Below, in pieces: positions 20,001 through 28,830 of a stretch of DNA of 64,000 bases. The stretch is from an uncultured Mucilaginibacter sp. (GTDB taxonomy: Bacteria; Bacteroidota; Bacteroidia; Sphingobacteriales; Sphingobacteriaceae): the NCBI GenBank assembly GCA_913775265.1, contig CAJYJH010000010.1, positions 1-64,000 on the forward strand, written 5' to 3'. Numbering within the stretch: position 1 is the stretch's first letter; the number at the start of each line of letters is the position of its first letter. The notes beneath the pieces were generated by a model. The model saw nothing but the letters and a program-made list of their open reading frames with translations, did not search any database and had not been told where the DNA came from. Both the position numbers and the translations under genes were made by a program.

Positions 20001-20241
20001 CAATAAATGGACCAACCAGTTAGATGATTTTGTGACCAACATACTCGATTACAATTACAAGGTAATGCAAAATGGCGGTGGTGAGATGAATCAGCGCGAC
20101 GTACAGCTAGGCTTGTACGTACTAAACGGCCTGATGGAGTATACCAGCACTCACAAACAAACCGCGTTGTTTAATAAACTAAGCGCACAATTTAAAGGCT
20201 ACGAGGCAAAGTTCGGTAACGTGCTTGGCGGTCAGCAATAA
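17095..20241 (+). CDS. DUF2723 / GT117-type multi-pass membrane protein
   Basis: A 1048-residue protein. The N-terminus has the DUF2723 signature SFWDCGEFIAC with Asp34 and Glu37, followed by HQPGAPLF, resembling the acidic loop of GT-C (protein O-mannosyltransferase) enzymes. About a dozen hydrophobic segments follow up to about residue 640. The C-terminal ~400 residues are soluble and may face the periplasm, with repeated helical pairs. Family members are proposed to transfer a sugar from a lipid carrier to exported proteins. Target and sugar are unknown here. A strong terminator follows, so the gene stands alone. Confidence 0.85.
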   Translation: MNYSKINNLFGWLAFLIAAITYTLTLEPSTSFWDCGEFIACIYRLQVAHQPGAPLFTMIGKAFSLLSFGDVTKVAFWTNMASALASAATILFLFWSITMLAKKILVKKAEDLNTTNLILIMGSGLVGALAYTFSDTFWFSAVESEVYAQSSLCTAVVFWAILKFDAHADEPQADRWIVFIAYIMGLSIGIHLLNLLVIPVAALIFYFRRSKNVTTSGTIWSFILGVVVLGLVLWGIIQFTVKGAAYADLLFVNTLGFSFNSGAIVFYVLVLVALVAGLYYSVTTSKPALYAAIVAFVAALTISAGIIGFIAAGAVLAFLEYVLKVREKRYSLNMVLICTLFILFGYSSFVMIVIRAKAGTNLNNSDPQDAFALNSYLNRDQYGETPLLYGQYFDGKPVDQTEGATLYRRGEKKYEVAGKKLKTTYDHNTLFPRIFDNDPNKSAFYREWLQMSQEETPNMGHNLGFFLSWQVQQMYNRYFLWNFWGRTNDMDGQNNSNGTDGNFISGLNFGKALPYTVTHSKAYNRLFGLPFVIGLLGLFFHFKRSKRDAGVVAVLFFFTGLAIVLYLNQNPLQPRERDYAYAGSFYVFTIWIGLGVLFIADLLRKFVSPKVGAGIATTVCLLAAPVLMASQEWDDHDRSTKLTPRDMASNYLNTCAPNAILFTYGDNDTYPLWYAQEVEGIRPDVRIVNLSLLGTDWYIRQMKQKMNDSEPLPITMPNNKFASGVRDIIYWNEQMNVKDTTELKEVFDFITSDNPDTKVQYESGLTQNYLPTKNFKITVNPDEVIRTGTVSASQRADIVPAVTWKMNSNYVTKDNLALIDILAHNNWKRPVYFAITVGSENMMGLDKYLHDEGFAYHLQPLKTDTAQNAPDPMNTLVMYNNMMTKFKWGNMKNAKYLDHESVTMFLPIIQKQFNSLIANLTKEGHQDLAIKALNRYAEVMPDDIPYSEIALRKFYLTNNAYNLNQTALANKWTNQLDDFVTNILDYNYKVMQNGGGEMNQRDVQLGLYVLNGLMEYTSTHKQTALFNKLSAQFKGYEAKFGNVLGGQQ

Positions 20242-20267
20242 AAATTGCAAGACTTTATATCTTACAG

Positions 20268-20300
20268 AAGCCGGTGCTGCAAACAGCATCGGCTTTTTAG
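20268..20300 (+). terminator. Intrinsic terminator of the DUF2723 gene
   Basis: An 11-bp stem with one G-T pair (20269-20279 with 20285-20295) is followed by TTTTTAG. Confidence 0.85.
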
Positions 20301-20439
20301 TTTGCAATATTCATCGGTTATTTAAATAAGGTTATTGCTCAATTACGAATTAGTCTTAAAGCTATCGCTTCTTCGCTTACGCAACATATAACAAATACTG
20401 TTTGAGTAACAATCGCTTTGCAAGCTATAAGTAAGCACA

Positions 20440-20468
20440 AAACAAAAGGCGCCACTTGGACGCCTTTA
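20440..20468 (-). terminator. Terminator of the DUF2807 gene
   Basis: On the minus strand an AAAGGCG/CGCCTTT stem (20467-20461 with 20451-20445) is followed by TGTTTTG. Confidence 0.65.
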
Positions 20469-20495
20469 ATGATTGGTTATAATCTTATTTCAATA

Positions 20496-21236
20496 CTACA
20501 TCCTACTGATATCACCACTGCCGGATTTGGAGGTAGATATTTGTTTGGCAGTGCCGGTGTAGCGGATATCACCAGACCCTGATAATTTAGCATCTACGCG
20601 CTGACTGGCATTTACAGTAGCATCACCAGACCCACTTAATCTTACAGACGCGTTTACAGTTTCCAATTTACGGGCATCGCAATCACCGGAGCCAGATACT
20701 TTTAGGCTGAGGTTATTCGCACGGCCGCTCAGCGCCACGTCGCCCGAACCCGACAGGCCACATTCCAGATTGTCGGCCTCAATACGACCTTCTACATCAC
20801 CAGCCCCCCTAACCATCAAGGATAAAGATTGCGTGCGCAGCCCTTCATTAAAAGCCACATCGCCGGAGCCATTTACACTAACGGCATTAAGATTACGAAC
20901 CACTACCCTCACTACTCGTTTTCTGTTACCCCAGTCCCAACTCATCCCACCCTTGGAGCGCTTATTATCTATATGCAATACGCCGTTCTTCACTTCGGTA
21001 ACAATCTTATCCAAATCATCATGCTCTGCCTCCACTTTTACCGATTCGGTGCTTCCCTGTGTAATAAATACATCAAAAGAGCCTGACGCCTCTATAGACG
21101 AAAAACCCGATAAATGACGATCCTGAATCTCTGTTCTGTCGCCGGCAACTGATACTTTAATAGGTGCTGATATAGAAGTGCTAATTGATCCCGCAGCCAG
21201 TGATGCTATTAATAAAACTGTAGTTAATGATTTCAT
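20496..21236 (-). CDS. DUF2807 (GIN domain) exported protein
   Basis: A 246-residue protein starting at the ATG at 21236; the open frame extends to 21359, but only this start gives a proper signal peptide (1-24). The mature part is a DUF2807 'putative auto-transporter adhesin head GIN' domain: short beta strands with the motif GSGD recurring at nearly every turn (at least eight copies), as in a right-handed beta-solenoid. The segment FSSIEASGSFDVFITQG opens the domain as in the family. The binding partner is unknown. It is not an autotransporter, as no barrel is present. Confidence 0.85.
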   Translation of the reverse strand: MKSLTTVLLIASLAAGSISTSISAPIKVSVAGDRTEIQDRHLSGFSSIEASGSFDVFITQGSTESVKVEAEHDDLDKIVTEVKNGVLHIDNKRSKGGMSWDWGNRKRVVRVVVRNLNAVSVNGSGDVAFNEGLRTQSLSLMVRGAGDVEGRIEADNLECGLSGSGDVALSGRANNLSLKVSGSGDCDARKLETVNASVRLSGSGDATVNASQRVDAKLSGSGDIRYTGTAKQISTSKSGSGDISRM

Positions 21237-21314
21237 GATGATTTGGGTGTTAAGTATTGATAAGACGCGGCACAGTGATGAATGGTTACAGCAGAAAAAT
21301 AAATTTTCTGCGTA

Positions 21315-21348
21315 CAAAAAAGCCATCGTTTTTTCAAGACGATGGCTC
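21315..21348 (-). terminator. Intrinsic terminator of the araBDA unit
   Basis: On the minus strand AGCCATCG/CGATGGCT (21347-21340 with 21328-21321) is followed by TTTTTGTACG. It lies 23 bases after the araA stop. Confidence 0.8.
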
Positions 21349-21370
21349 TTCATATTCAATTACTCGATAA

Positions 21371-22870
21371 TTATTTGATCAGCTTATAGTAAGCGTCGTT
21401 CCAGGCAATTTCTTTTTGGAATTCGCGCAGTTTGGTTTCTTTACCAATCAGTAAATATTCAATACCCGCCATTTCGGCAAAAGCATGCAAATGCTCATCG
21501 GTTAAGTTTTGGCTATAGCAGGTGTGGTGTGCACCACCAGCCTGAATCCAAGCCGCACAACCGGTTTTCATATCCGGATATGGTTTCCATAACACGCGGG
21601 CCACTGGTAATTTAGGTAAATCGTTGGTTGGCTCAACAGCTTCTACTTCATTAACAATCATGCGGAAACGGTTACCCATATCTACAATGGATGCATTTAA
21701 AGCGGCACCGCTACCTACGTTAAATACCAAACGTACCGGATCGGCTTTACCGCCAATACCTAACGGATGCACTTCAACTTTTGGTTTACCGGTAGCAATG
21801 GCAGGGTCAACCTCCAGCATGTGCGAACCTAACACCATCGAGTTGTTGCCGTCAAAATGGTAAGTGTAATCTTCCATAAAGGCGTTACCACCCGGCAAGC
21901 CGGCACCCATTACTTTCATGGCGCGTACTAAAGCAGCGGTTTTCCAGTCGCCTTCGCCGGCAAAACCGTAACCTTCGGCCATTAAACGCTGTGCGCCAAT
22001 ACCCGGTAATTGTACCATGCCATGCAAATCCTCGAAGGTATCGCTAAAGCCTTTAAAGCCGCCTTGCTTCAAGAATGTACGCAGGCCCACTTCAATTTTA
22101 GCAGCCTCGATTAAAGACTGATGCTGATCGCCGCCTTTTTGTAGTGAAGGCATCACGTCATACAAATCATGATACTCGGCAATCTGCTGATCGATTAACG
22201 AGTAATCAAGCGCATTAATTACTTGTACTAAATCACCAATACCATATGAGTTTACAGAGAAACCAAATTGCAATTCAGCCTCTACTTTATCGCCATCAGT
22301 TACGGCAACGTAGCGCATGTTATCGCCAAAGCGGGCAAATTTAGCACCTTGCCAATCATGCCAACCGGCAGCTGCACGTGCCCAAACGCCAATTTGCTCA
22401 CCGACTTCTTTTTCTTGCCAATGACCAACCACTACCTTACGGCGCAAACGCATACGCGATGCCATAAAACCGAACTCGCGGTCGCCATGGGCGCTTTGGT
22501 TCAGGTTCATGAAATCCATATCAATGCTCGACCATGGAATCTGGCTGTTGTACTGCGTATGCAGGTGCAATATTGGCTTTTTAAGAATACTCAATCCGCG
22601 GATCCACATTTTAGCAGGCGAGAAAGTGTGCATCCAGGTAATTAAACCGATACAATCTGCTGCCACGTTAGCTTGCTGAACCAAGTTGTAAATCTCGTCG
22701 GATGATTTTACAGTAGGCTTAAATACCACTTTTACCGGCACATCAGCCATACCATCCAGGCCGCGGGCAATTTCTTGCGAATGCTCAGCAACCTGCTTCA
22801 AGGTTTCTTCGCCATATAAATCCTGACTGCCGGTTACAAACCAGACTTCAAGTTCTTTTAAATTTATCAT
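21371..22870 (-). CDS. araA: L-arabinose isomerase
   Basis: A 499-residue cytoplasmic enzyme converting L-arabinose to L-ribulose, of usual family length. The N-terminus reads [17 protein letters not shown], the hallmark start. Metal-site regions carry [18 protein letters not shown] and the His-containing [11 protein letters not shown] and GGAHHTCYS segments. It is the last gene of the minus-strand order araR-araB-araD-araA. The 119-base spacer before it holds short direct and inverted repeats. Confidence 0.97.
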   Translation of the reverse strand: MINLKELEVWFVTGSQDLYGEETLKQVAEHSQEIARGLDGMADVPVKVVFKPTVKSSDEIYNLVQQANVAADCIGLITWMHTFSPAKMWIRGLSILKKPILHLHTQYNSQIPWSSIDMDFMNLNQSAHGDREFGFMASRMRLRRKVVVGHWQEKEVGEQIGVWARAAAGWHDWQGAKFARFGDNMRYVAVTDGDKVEAELQFGFSVNSYGIGDLVQVINALDYSLIDQQIAEYHDLYDVMPSLQKGGDQHQSLIEAAKIEVGLRTFLKQGGFKGFSDTFEDLHGMVQLPGIGAQRLMAEGYGFAGEGDWKTAALVRAMKVMGAGLPGGNAFMEDYTYHFDGNNSMVLGSHMLEVDPAIATGKPKVEVHPLGIGGKADPVRLVFNVGSGAALNASIVDMGNRFRMIVNEVEAVEPTNDLPKLPVARVLWKPYPDMKTGCAAWIQAGGAHHTCYSQNLTDEHLHAFAEMAGIEYLLIGKETKLREFQKEIAWNDAYYKLIK

Positions 22871-22874
22871 GTTT

Positions 22875-22994
22875 GTTGATTAGTTAAATTGTTGATTAGT
22901 TAAGAAGTTGATTTAGCAATTAAATGAATAATCAGGCAGGCTAAGATTATTAGAAACCTATCTAACTATTCACTTAATCAACCTATCAACTAAC
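22875..22994. repeat. Short direct and inverted repeats in the araD-araA spacer
   Basis: GTTGATTAGTTAA occurs at 22875-22887 and 22891-22903, with a partial third copy (GTTGATT) at 22908. Inverted relatives (TTAATCAAC and ATCAACTAAC) sit at 22974-22994. They may form a long hairpin between the two genes. Confidence 0.5.
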
Positions 22995-23685
22995 TCTGCC
23001 CATAGTACGAGTCCGGTCCGTGTTTGCGTTCGTAATGTTTGCGTATGAGGGCGTCCTTCAGGCGCGGAGCCTGCGGATTGATTTGCTCAGTTAACAGTGC
23101 CATTTTAGCAATAGCTTCTAAAACGGCACTGTTGTGTACTGCTTTAGCTGCTGTTTTACCCCAGCTAAATGGCGCGTGGTTACCTACCAATACCATTTCT
23201 ACCTCTTTGTAATCCAAACCCTTGTCGCGGAAGGCGTCCATAATCTGGAAACCGGTTTGATACTCATAGTCGCCTTTAATGTATTCATCAACCATGGGTG
23301 GCGCACAAGGTATGTCTACCGTATTATAATCGGCATGGGTAGTACCGAAAATTGGAATATCACGCTGAGACTGTGCCCAGGCAGTACCGTAAGTAGAGTG
23401 GGTATGACATACACCACCTATACCTGGCCAGTTTTTGTATAACACGGCATGGGTTTTAGTGTCTGATGATGGCCTTAAATCACCTTGAACAGTGTTGCCG
23501 TCAAAGTCAACAATCACCATTTTCTCAGGCGATAGGTCCTCGTAGGGTACGCCGCTTGGTTTAATAGCGAATACACCTAAGTTGTGGTCGGCTGCGCTCA
23601 CGTTGCCGAAGGTAAAGATTACCAAGCCTAACTTGGGCAACTCCATATTGGCCTCGTAAGCGGCCTGCTGAATATGTTCGTACAT
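22990..23685 (-). CDS. araD: L-ribulose-5-phosphate 4-epimerase
   Basis: A 231-residue class II aldolase-fold enzyme producing D-xylulose 5-phosphate, the third step of arabinose use. Zinc-binding histidines lie in HTHSTYGTAWAQ (about 95-97) and in the VLVGNHAPFSWG segment. The C-terminus ends in HGPDSYYGQS, typical of AraD. It starts 12 bases after the araB stop, so the two are co-transcribed. Confidence 0.96.
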   Translation of the reverse strand: MYEHIQQAAYEANMELPKLGLVIFTFGNVSAADHNLGVFAIKPSGVPYEDLSPEKMVIVDFDGNTVQGDLRPSSDTKTHAVLYKNWPGIGGVCHTHSTYGTAWAQSQRDIPIFGTTHADYNTVDIPCAPPMVDEYIKGDYEYQTGFQIMDAFRDKGLDYKEVEMVLVGNHAPFSWGKTAAKAVHNSAVLEAIAKMALLTEQINPQAPRLKDALIRKHYERKHGPDSYYGQS

Positions 23686-23697
23686 AGTAGTTCGGTT

Positions 23698-25371
23698 TTA
23701 AACAGTAGTTTCGGTATAAGCACCCAGTTTCTGATATTGCTGGTAGCGCTTGTTATAAAACTCGGTATTAGCAGCGTTTGGCGCGTATTCTACGTCGAAA
23801 CCACCGCCCATAGCGGTCATGGCTTCTTCTACTTTAGGGTAGATACCTGCAACAGTAGCAGCAAACATGGCTGCACCTAAGGCACAGGTATGTTCAAACT
23901 GGTGTATGCGGATAGGCATCTGCAATACATCAGACATCATCTGCATAATGTAAGGTGATTTTTTTGCTACCCCGCCAATGCCAATAATGGCTTCAACCGG
24001 TACACCTTCGCTTTTAAAACGCTCTACAATACTGCGGGCGCCAAAACAGGTAGCCTCTGCCAGTGCACGAAACACGCGTGGTGCATCGCTGCCCAAACCT
24101 AAACCGGTGATGGTTCCTTTCAACAACTGGTTAGCATCAGGCGTACGGCGGCCGTTAAACCAATCGGTAGCCAGTTCTGCTTTTTCATCCAGTGGTAAAG
24201 CTGCGGCTTGCTTGCTCAGCTCCGGGATGATACGCCCAATCATTTCTTCTTGCAAAGCGCCGGAAGTTTGTGCATCAATTACTTTTGAGTCGGCTAACAG
24301 GTTTTGTACCGGCCAGGCCACTAAGTTTTTAAACCAGGCATAAGTATCGCCAAAGGCAGATTGTCCGGCCTCTAAACCGGCCATACCCGGGATAACCGAA
24401 CCATCAACCTGTCCACAGATACCTTTCACCAGCTTGCCATCCATATCGCGGTTAGGAGCTACCAGTATATCACAGGTAGAAGTACCCATTACCTTACTTA
24501 AATGATAAGGCTCAATCTGGCCACCTACTGCTCCCATGTGCGCATCAAAAGCGCCTACACCTACCAAAACGTCGGTTGACAGGCCTAAACGGTCTGCCCA
24601 CTCGGCCGACAAGTTTCCGGCTGATACATCAGACGTATAAGTGTCTTTATATAAACGCTCAGTAAAACCTTCTAATAAAGGATCTAATGATGAAAAGAAA
24701 TCATTTGGTGGCAGTCCGCCAAACTCTTCTGCCCATAAGGCTTTGTGTCCTGCTGAACAACGGCCACGCATAATTTTATTGGCATCAGTACCGCCGGTTA
24801 ACAAAAACGGAATCCAGTCGCAATGTTCTACCCAAGAGTAAACGGCATCGCGCACTTTTTCGTCGGTGCGCAAAATGTGCAGCAATTTGGCCCAAAACCA
24901 TTCTGACGAATAAATACCGCCTACATACTGTAGGTAATTAGTATCAAACTTGGTAGCGTGTTCGTTAATCTCAGCTGCTTCTTTTACCGAGGTATGGTCT
25001 TTCCACAGCACAAACATGGCACCGGGATGCTCTGCAAACTCTGGCAATAAGGCTAAAGGCACACCTTGTTTGTCAACCGCTACCGGGGTTGAACCGGTAG
25101 TATCAACCGCTATCGCTTTAACCTGGGCAGCCACTTCCGGTCCGGCTTTGGCAATACAAGTTTTAATGGTATGCTCAAGGCCTTCGATGTAATCGAGCGG
25201 ATGCTGCCTGAATTGGTTTTGAGCGGCATTGCAGTACAATTGCTTTTGCCAGCGGGGATAATAAAAAACTGAAGTAGCTAATTCTTTACCATCAGCGGCA
25301 TTGACAATTACCGAACGCACAGAGTCGGAGCCATAGTCAACACCAATCACATATTGGGGTTTATCAGTCAT
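23698..25371 (-). CDS. araB: Ribulokinase
   Basis: A 557-residue FGGY-family kinase that phosphorylates L-ribulose. The N-terminus carries the phosphate-loop VIGVDYGSDSVRSVIVNA; the C-terminal FGGY domain has GIGGVAKKSPYIMQMMSDVL. Length matches AraB. It is the first structural gene of the ara unit, and the operator/promoter at 25410-25441 lies just upstream, downstream of the regulator gene. Confidence 0.96.
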   Translation of the reverse strand: MTDKPQYVIGVDYGSDSVRSVIVNAADGKELATSVFYYPRWQKQLYCNAAQNQFRQHPLDYIEGLEHTIKTCIAKAGPEVAAQVKAIAVDTTGSTPVAVDKQGVPLALLPEFAEHPGAMFVLWKDHTSVKEAAEINEHATKFDTNYLQYVGGIYSSEWFWAKLLHILRTDEKVRDAVYSWVEHCDWIPFLLTGGTDANKIMRGRCSAGHKALWAEEFGGLPPNDFFSSLDPLLEGFTERLYKDTYTSDVSAGNLSAEWADRLGLSTDVLVGVGAFDAHMGAVGGQIEPYHLSKVMGTSTCDILVAPNRDMDGKLVKGICGQVDGSVIPGMAGLEAGQSAFGDTYAWFKNLVAWPVQNLLADSKVIDAQTSGALQEEMIGRIIPELSKQAAALPLDEKAELATDWFNGRRTPDANQLLKGTITGLGLGSDAPRVFRALAEATCFGARSIVERFKSEGVPVEAIIGIGGVAKKSPYIMQMMSDVLQMPIRIHQFEHTCALGAAMFAATVAGIYPKVEEAMTAMGGGFDVEYAPNAANTEFYNKRYQQYQKLGAYTETTV

Positions 25372-25409
25372 GGTTAGCTATTAATTGTAATTTTGACATT
25401 TAATAGAAT

Positions 25410-25441
25410 GTAAAAGTATGTTTCTTATACTTTACAACAAA
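25410..25441 (-). promoter_or_regulatory. araB promoter with overlapping inverted-repeat operator (probable AraR site)
   Basis: On the minus strand TTTG (25441-25438) is separated by 19 bases from TACTTTTA (25418-25411), close to the phylum's promoter consensus. Across the spacer and -7 lies AAAGTAT-N7-ATACTTT (25413-25419 and 25427-25433), extended to GTAAA...TTTAC by near-matching ends. A repressor bound here would block RNA polymerase. The araB ATG is about 40 bases on. Confidence 0.75.
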
Positions 25442-25449
25442 AAATTAAA

Positions 25450-26157
25450 TTATAAAAATTGAAGGTTATCAGGAGTGATGATCAAACTGAATATTTTATA
25501 CAAGTTCTCTTTATACTTATCCTTGTTAAGGGTGTAATAAAACGCGCCTTTTTTTGATCCCAACTTGTCTTTTTCATCCAACTTGATAAGCAGATCGGTA
25601 GAAAGCAGTTTACGGCTGAAATTACGTTTATCGAAGTTAATTTCATAAACCGCATCATACATGCTTTGTATCTGCGGGAGGGTAAACTTTTGCGGCAGCA
25701 ACTCAAACACTACCGGGTGCAAAGCCGCTTTATATTGCAATCGTTTTTTGGCCAGCTCTACCATCTCGTTATGGTCAAATATCAATGACGGAAAATCACG
25801 TATCGGGAACCATTCGGCATGATAATCGGCACTTAACTGCTGTTTGTAACGTGCAATATCAATCAAGGCGAAATACGCAATACTTACCGTACGCTCGGTG
25901 GTATCGCGCTGTACCGCACCAAAGGCATGCAACTGCTCCAGATATACACCCTGCAAACCAGTAAGCTGGTGTAAAATGCGAACAGAAGCATCATCAACAC
26001 TCTCTTCGGGATTTACATATCCGCCCATCAAACTCCATTTATGCAGCTCCGGATTAAAGCCCCGTTGTATCAGCAACAGCTTTAAATCCGTTCCGTCAAA
26101 GCCAAACACAATACAATCGATAGCTACAGCTATATGCGGTGCTTTTTTATTTTTCAT
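25450..26157 (-). CDS. araR: Nudix-domain transcriptional regulator of arabinose use (AraR type)
   Basis: A 235-residue protein: Nudix-like domain (about 8-150) plus a winged-helix C-terminal half. The Nudix box around 45-68 is degenerate: it keeps the glycine and the first Glu and Arg, but the REUxEE core reads RILHQL, so the catalytic glutamates are missing. Hydrolase activity is thus unlikely. Bacteroidota are known to use such Nudix proteins as arabinose-sensing repressors (BtAraR of Bacteroides thetaiotaomicron). Its place directly before araB and beside the inverted-repeat operator fits. The gene has no obvious terminator between it and araB, so read-through is possible. Confidence 0.88.
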   Translation of the reverse strand: MKNKKAPHIAVAIDCIVFGFDGTDLKLLLIQRGFNPELHKWSLMGGYVNPEESVDDASVRILHQLTGLQGVYLEQLHAFGAVQRDTTERTVSIAYFALIDIARYKQQLSADYHAEWFPIRDFPSLIFDHNEMVELAKKRLQYKAALHPVVFELLPQKFTLPQIQSMYDAVYEINFDKRNFSRKLLSTDLLIKLDEKDKLGSKKGAFYYTLNKDKYKENLYKIFSLIITPDNLQFL

Positions 26158-26360
26158 CCTTTTGCAGTAACGTAGCTAATGTAAGGCATTTGTTAAATAA
26201 ACAGAAATGATACAAACTTCTTAGAACCGAAGGCGGTTTAAAGCCGTAAAAAGGGCAAATAGCCGTATTTAGAATTTTCTTAATAGTATTATTTAATTTA
26301 ACCGGCTAACTTTACACACTTAAGCGTAGCTGCGGACGAGCGCAGATATAGTACTATCAT

Positions 26361-27215
26361 ATGAAAATTGCGAACCTCATTTTAACTTATACCAGCCCGC
26401 AACTTACCGAACGCTTAATTGTCACATTGCAACACCCACAGCTTGATTTTTACATTCATGTAGACAAAAAGTTTAGTGTAACCCCTTATTTGTATTTAAG
26501 AAAGTATCCGAACGTTTATTTTATTAACAACCGCGAAGACGTGCGGTGGGCCGGATATAATACCATCAAAGCCACTTTTAATTGCATTAAGGAAATAACG
26601 GCCTCGGGTATTGAATACGATTACATCAATTTTCTGAGTGGGCAGGATTACCCAATAAAATCTGCCGAATACATACTCGATTTCTTTGAGCGCAACCACG
26701 GCAAGCAGTTTATTGAATATAAAGACGTTTACAAAGAATGGCAGGAAGCTATTCCGCGCTTTACAAGATATCACTTTACCAATTACACATTTAAAGGTAA
26801 AGATCGTTTGGCTCAATTAATTAACTGGCTCACACCAAAACGTAAAATACCGTATCAATTAGTTCCTTATGGTAAGGCTATGTTTTGGATGCTTACACCA
26901 TCAAGGGCAATGTATGTGGTAAACTTTGTTGAAAGCAGACCTGTTTTAGAGCGTTATTTTGAACATACCTGGGCTAGTGACGAGTTTGTTTTTCAAACGA
27001 TATTAATGAACTCGCCTTATAAAAATGAACTGGTGAATAATGATTACCGTTATATTGATTGGTCGGGGGGCGGAGCACATCCTAAAATACTGACCTTGGA
27101 AGATTTCGAAAAACTAAAAAAATCTGAAGACTTGTTTACCCGCAAAGTAAACCTGGATAAAAGTGCAGACTTACTGAACGCGCTGGATGAATTATTAACA
27201 CCAGCCTTTCACTAA
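26361..27215 (+). CDS. GT14-like beta-1,6-N-acetylglucosaminyltransferase (core-2/I-branching type)
   Basis: A 284-residue cytoplasmic-looking protein without membrane segments. It begins MKIANLILTYTSPQ and carries DYINFLSGQDYP, EWQEAIPR and a C-terminal YIDWSGGGAHPK, shared with the second family member at 36877. The core-2/I-branching domain transfers GlcNAc or a related sugar. It starts the glycan locus and precedes the amino-sugar pair by 9 bases, which suggests one transcript. Donor and acceptor cannot be told. Confidence 0.85.
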   Translation: MKIANLILTYTSPQLTERLIVTLQHPQLDFYIHVDKKFSVTPYLYLRKYPNVYFINNREDVRWAGYNTIKATFNCIKEITASGIEYDYINFLSGQDYPIKSAEYILDFFERNHGKQFIEYKDVYKEWQEAIPRFTRYHFTNYTFKGKDRLAQLINWLTPKRKIPYQLVPYGKAMFWMLTPSRAMYVVNFVESRPVLERYFEHTWASDEFVFQTILMNSPYKNELVNNDYRYIDWSGGGAHPKILTLEDFEKLKKSEDLFTRKVNLDKSADLLNALDELLTPAFH

Positions 27216-27224
27216 AACAACTAA

Positions 27225-27599
27225 ATGGCTTATATAATTGATATACCTACGTTTAGCGACCACCGCGGGCACCTAACTGTGTTAGACAGCGCTATTCCAT
27301 TTGAAATAAAACGCCTTTTTTATATATACGGCGTTGATAACTCAGCCCGGGGTGGCCACAGGCACCATAAAACTATACAAGCAGCTATTTGCATTAAAGG
27401 GAGCTGCACCATCATTAATCATGACGGCACCTCGCTGGAACACATTGAACTTGACGAACCCAGAAAATGCCTGATCCTCGAAACTAAAGACTGGCACATC
27501 ATGACCAACTTTAGCCCTGATGCTATTTTACTGGTTTTAGCTTCTACCCCATTTGATGCTGCAGATTATATTTTTGCCCCCTATCCTGATACTAAATGA
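27225..27599 (+). CDS. FdtA/QdtA-like sugar 3,4-ketoisomerase (cupin)
   Basis: A 124-residue single-domain cupin. The metal/substrate site shows GGHRHHKT (His45, His47, His48) and [13 protein letters not shown] at the start, as in dTDP-4-oxo-6-deoxyglucose 3,4-ketoisomerases. It overlaps the next gene by 4 bases (ATGA), which encodes the aminotransferase acting on the product. The pair makes a dTDP-3-amino-3,6-dideoxyhexose (Fuc3N or Qui3N type). Which epimer forms cannot be read from the sequence. Confidence 0.85.
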   Translation: MAYIIDIPTFSDHRGHLTVLDSAIPFEIKRLFYIYGVDNSARGGHRHHKTIQAAICIKGSCTIINHDGTSLEHIELDEPRKCLILETKDWHIMTNFSPDAILLVLASTPFDAADYIFAPYPDTK

Positions 27600-28681
27600 T
27601 AGCTTACGAAAATCTGCTTGAATTAAACCGCCCGTTTACAGAGCGTTTTAAGCAGCAATTTGAAGAGTTTTTAAACTCTGGCTGGTATATTTTGGGTGAA
27701 AGCGTTAAATGTTTTGAACAGCAATTTGCGGACTGGAACAATTCAGCTTATTGTATCGGTGTTGCTAATGGATTAGATGCACTAACCATGGCGCTTAAGG
27801 CTTACCATTTTGATCCCGGCAGCGAAGTGATTGTACCATCCAACACCTACATTGCTACTATACTGGCTATCTTAAACAACAACCTAACCCCGGTACTGGT
27901 TGAGCCGGATATCAGGACGTACAATATTGATCCGCTCCGGATTGAGGAAGCTATTACGTCTCGCACCAAGGCTATTATGGTGGTTCACCTCTACGGCAAA
28001 TGCTGTGCAATGGATGAGATTATGCGAATCAAAGAAAAGCATAACCTTGTTTTAGTTGAAGATTGTGCCCAGGCGCATGGCGCCACTTTTAAAGGTCAGA
28101 AGGTTGGTACCTTTGGTGAGTTTGGTGCATTCAGTTTTTATCCTACCAAAAATTTAGGCGCCTTGGGCGATGCCGGAGCATTGACGACCAATACCCCGGA
28201 ACTGGAAATTATTGTACGCCAGATGCGCAATTACGGCTCCGAGAAAAAATACTACAACGAGCGCATTGGTATCAACTCCCGACTTGATGAACTACAGGCC
28301 GCCTTTTTGAGTACTAAGCTGGAGGCACTGGATGCCATTAACAATCATAAGCGCGAATTAGCCGGTTTATACCTTCAACATTTAAAATCTGATTTTATAC
28401 TGCCGGTGGTTGATGATGATTATCACGACGTTTATCATATTTTCAACATTCGCCACCCACGGCGCGATGAGTTGAAAGCCTACTTGCTGGAACAAGGTAT
28501 TGGTACAGAAATCCATTACCCTGTACCTCCGCATCAGCAAAAAGCTCTACAATTTGTATTGCAAGGCCAGAGATTCCCCATTGCCGAAGAAATACACCGC
28601 ACAACACTGAGTTTACCATGTTCTTATTGGCACACTTCGGCACAAATAAAACAAGTGATTGAAACCCTCAACCGGTTTTAA
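27596..28681 (+). CDS. DegT/DnrJ/EryC1/StrS family aminotransferase (FdtB/QdtB type)
   Basis: A 361-residue PLP-dependent sugar aminotransferase. The lysine that binds PLP is Lys185 in [15 protein letters not shown]; the Asp pairing with the PLP nitrogen is in [12 protein letters not shown]. It should aminate the 3-keto sugar made by the ketoisomerase encoded just upstream with a 4-base overlap. An acetyltransferase to finish Fuc3NAc/Qui3NAc is not adjacent, but the hexapeptide acyltransferase at 42485 is a candidate (inference). Confidence 0.92.
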   Translation: MIAYENLLELNRPFTERFKQQFEEFLNSGWYILGESVKCFEQQFADWNNSAYCIGVANGLDALTMALKAYHFDPGSEVIVPSNTYIATILAILNNNLTPVLVEPDIRTYNIDPLRIEEAITSRTKAIMVVHLYGKCCAMDEIMRIKEKHNLVLVEDCAQAHGATFKGQKVGTFGEFGAFSFYPTKNLGALGDAGALTTNTPELEIIVRQMRNYGSEKKYYNERIGINSRLDELQAAFLSTKLEALDAINNHKRELAGLYLQHLKSDFILPVVDDDYHDVYHIFNIRHPRRDELKAYLLEQGIGTEIHYPVPPHQQKALQFVLQGQRFPIAEEIHRTTLSLPCSYWHTSAQIKQVIETLNRF

Positions 28682-28830
28682 TAATACAACTGTCTTTTGG
28701 ACATGTAGCCATTTGCGAAATTTTTTTTCATTAGTGTAAACTGCACAGCTAATATTGCCGTATAAAGACGCATTAACACGTTAACCCTTTTAATGCTAAC
28801 GTATTTTTAACTTGCCCATACCCTCAATTA

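Noticed and set aside
22875..22994. CRISPR-like array from the short repeats between araD and araA
   Set aside because: Only two full copies of 13 bases, 3 bases apart, with no regular spacers.
25450..26157. MutT-type nucleotide hydrolase
   Set aside because: Catalytic glutamates of the Nudix box are missing, and the gene heads the arabinose genes.
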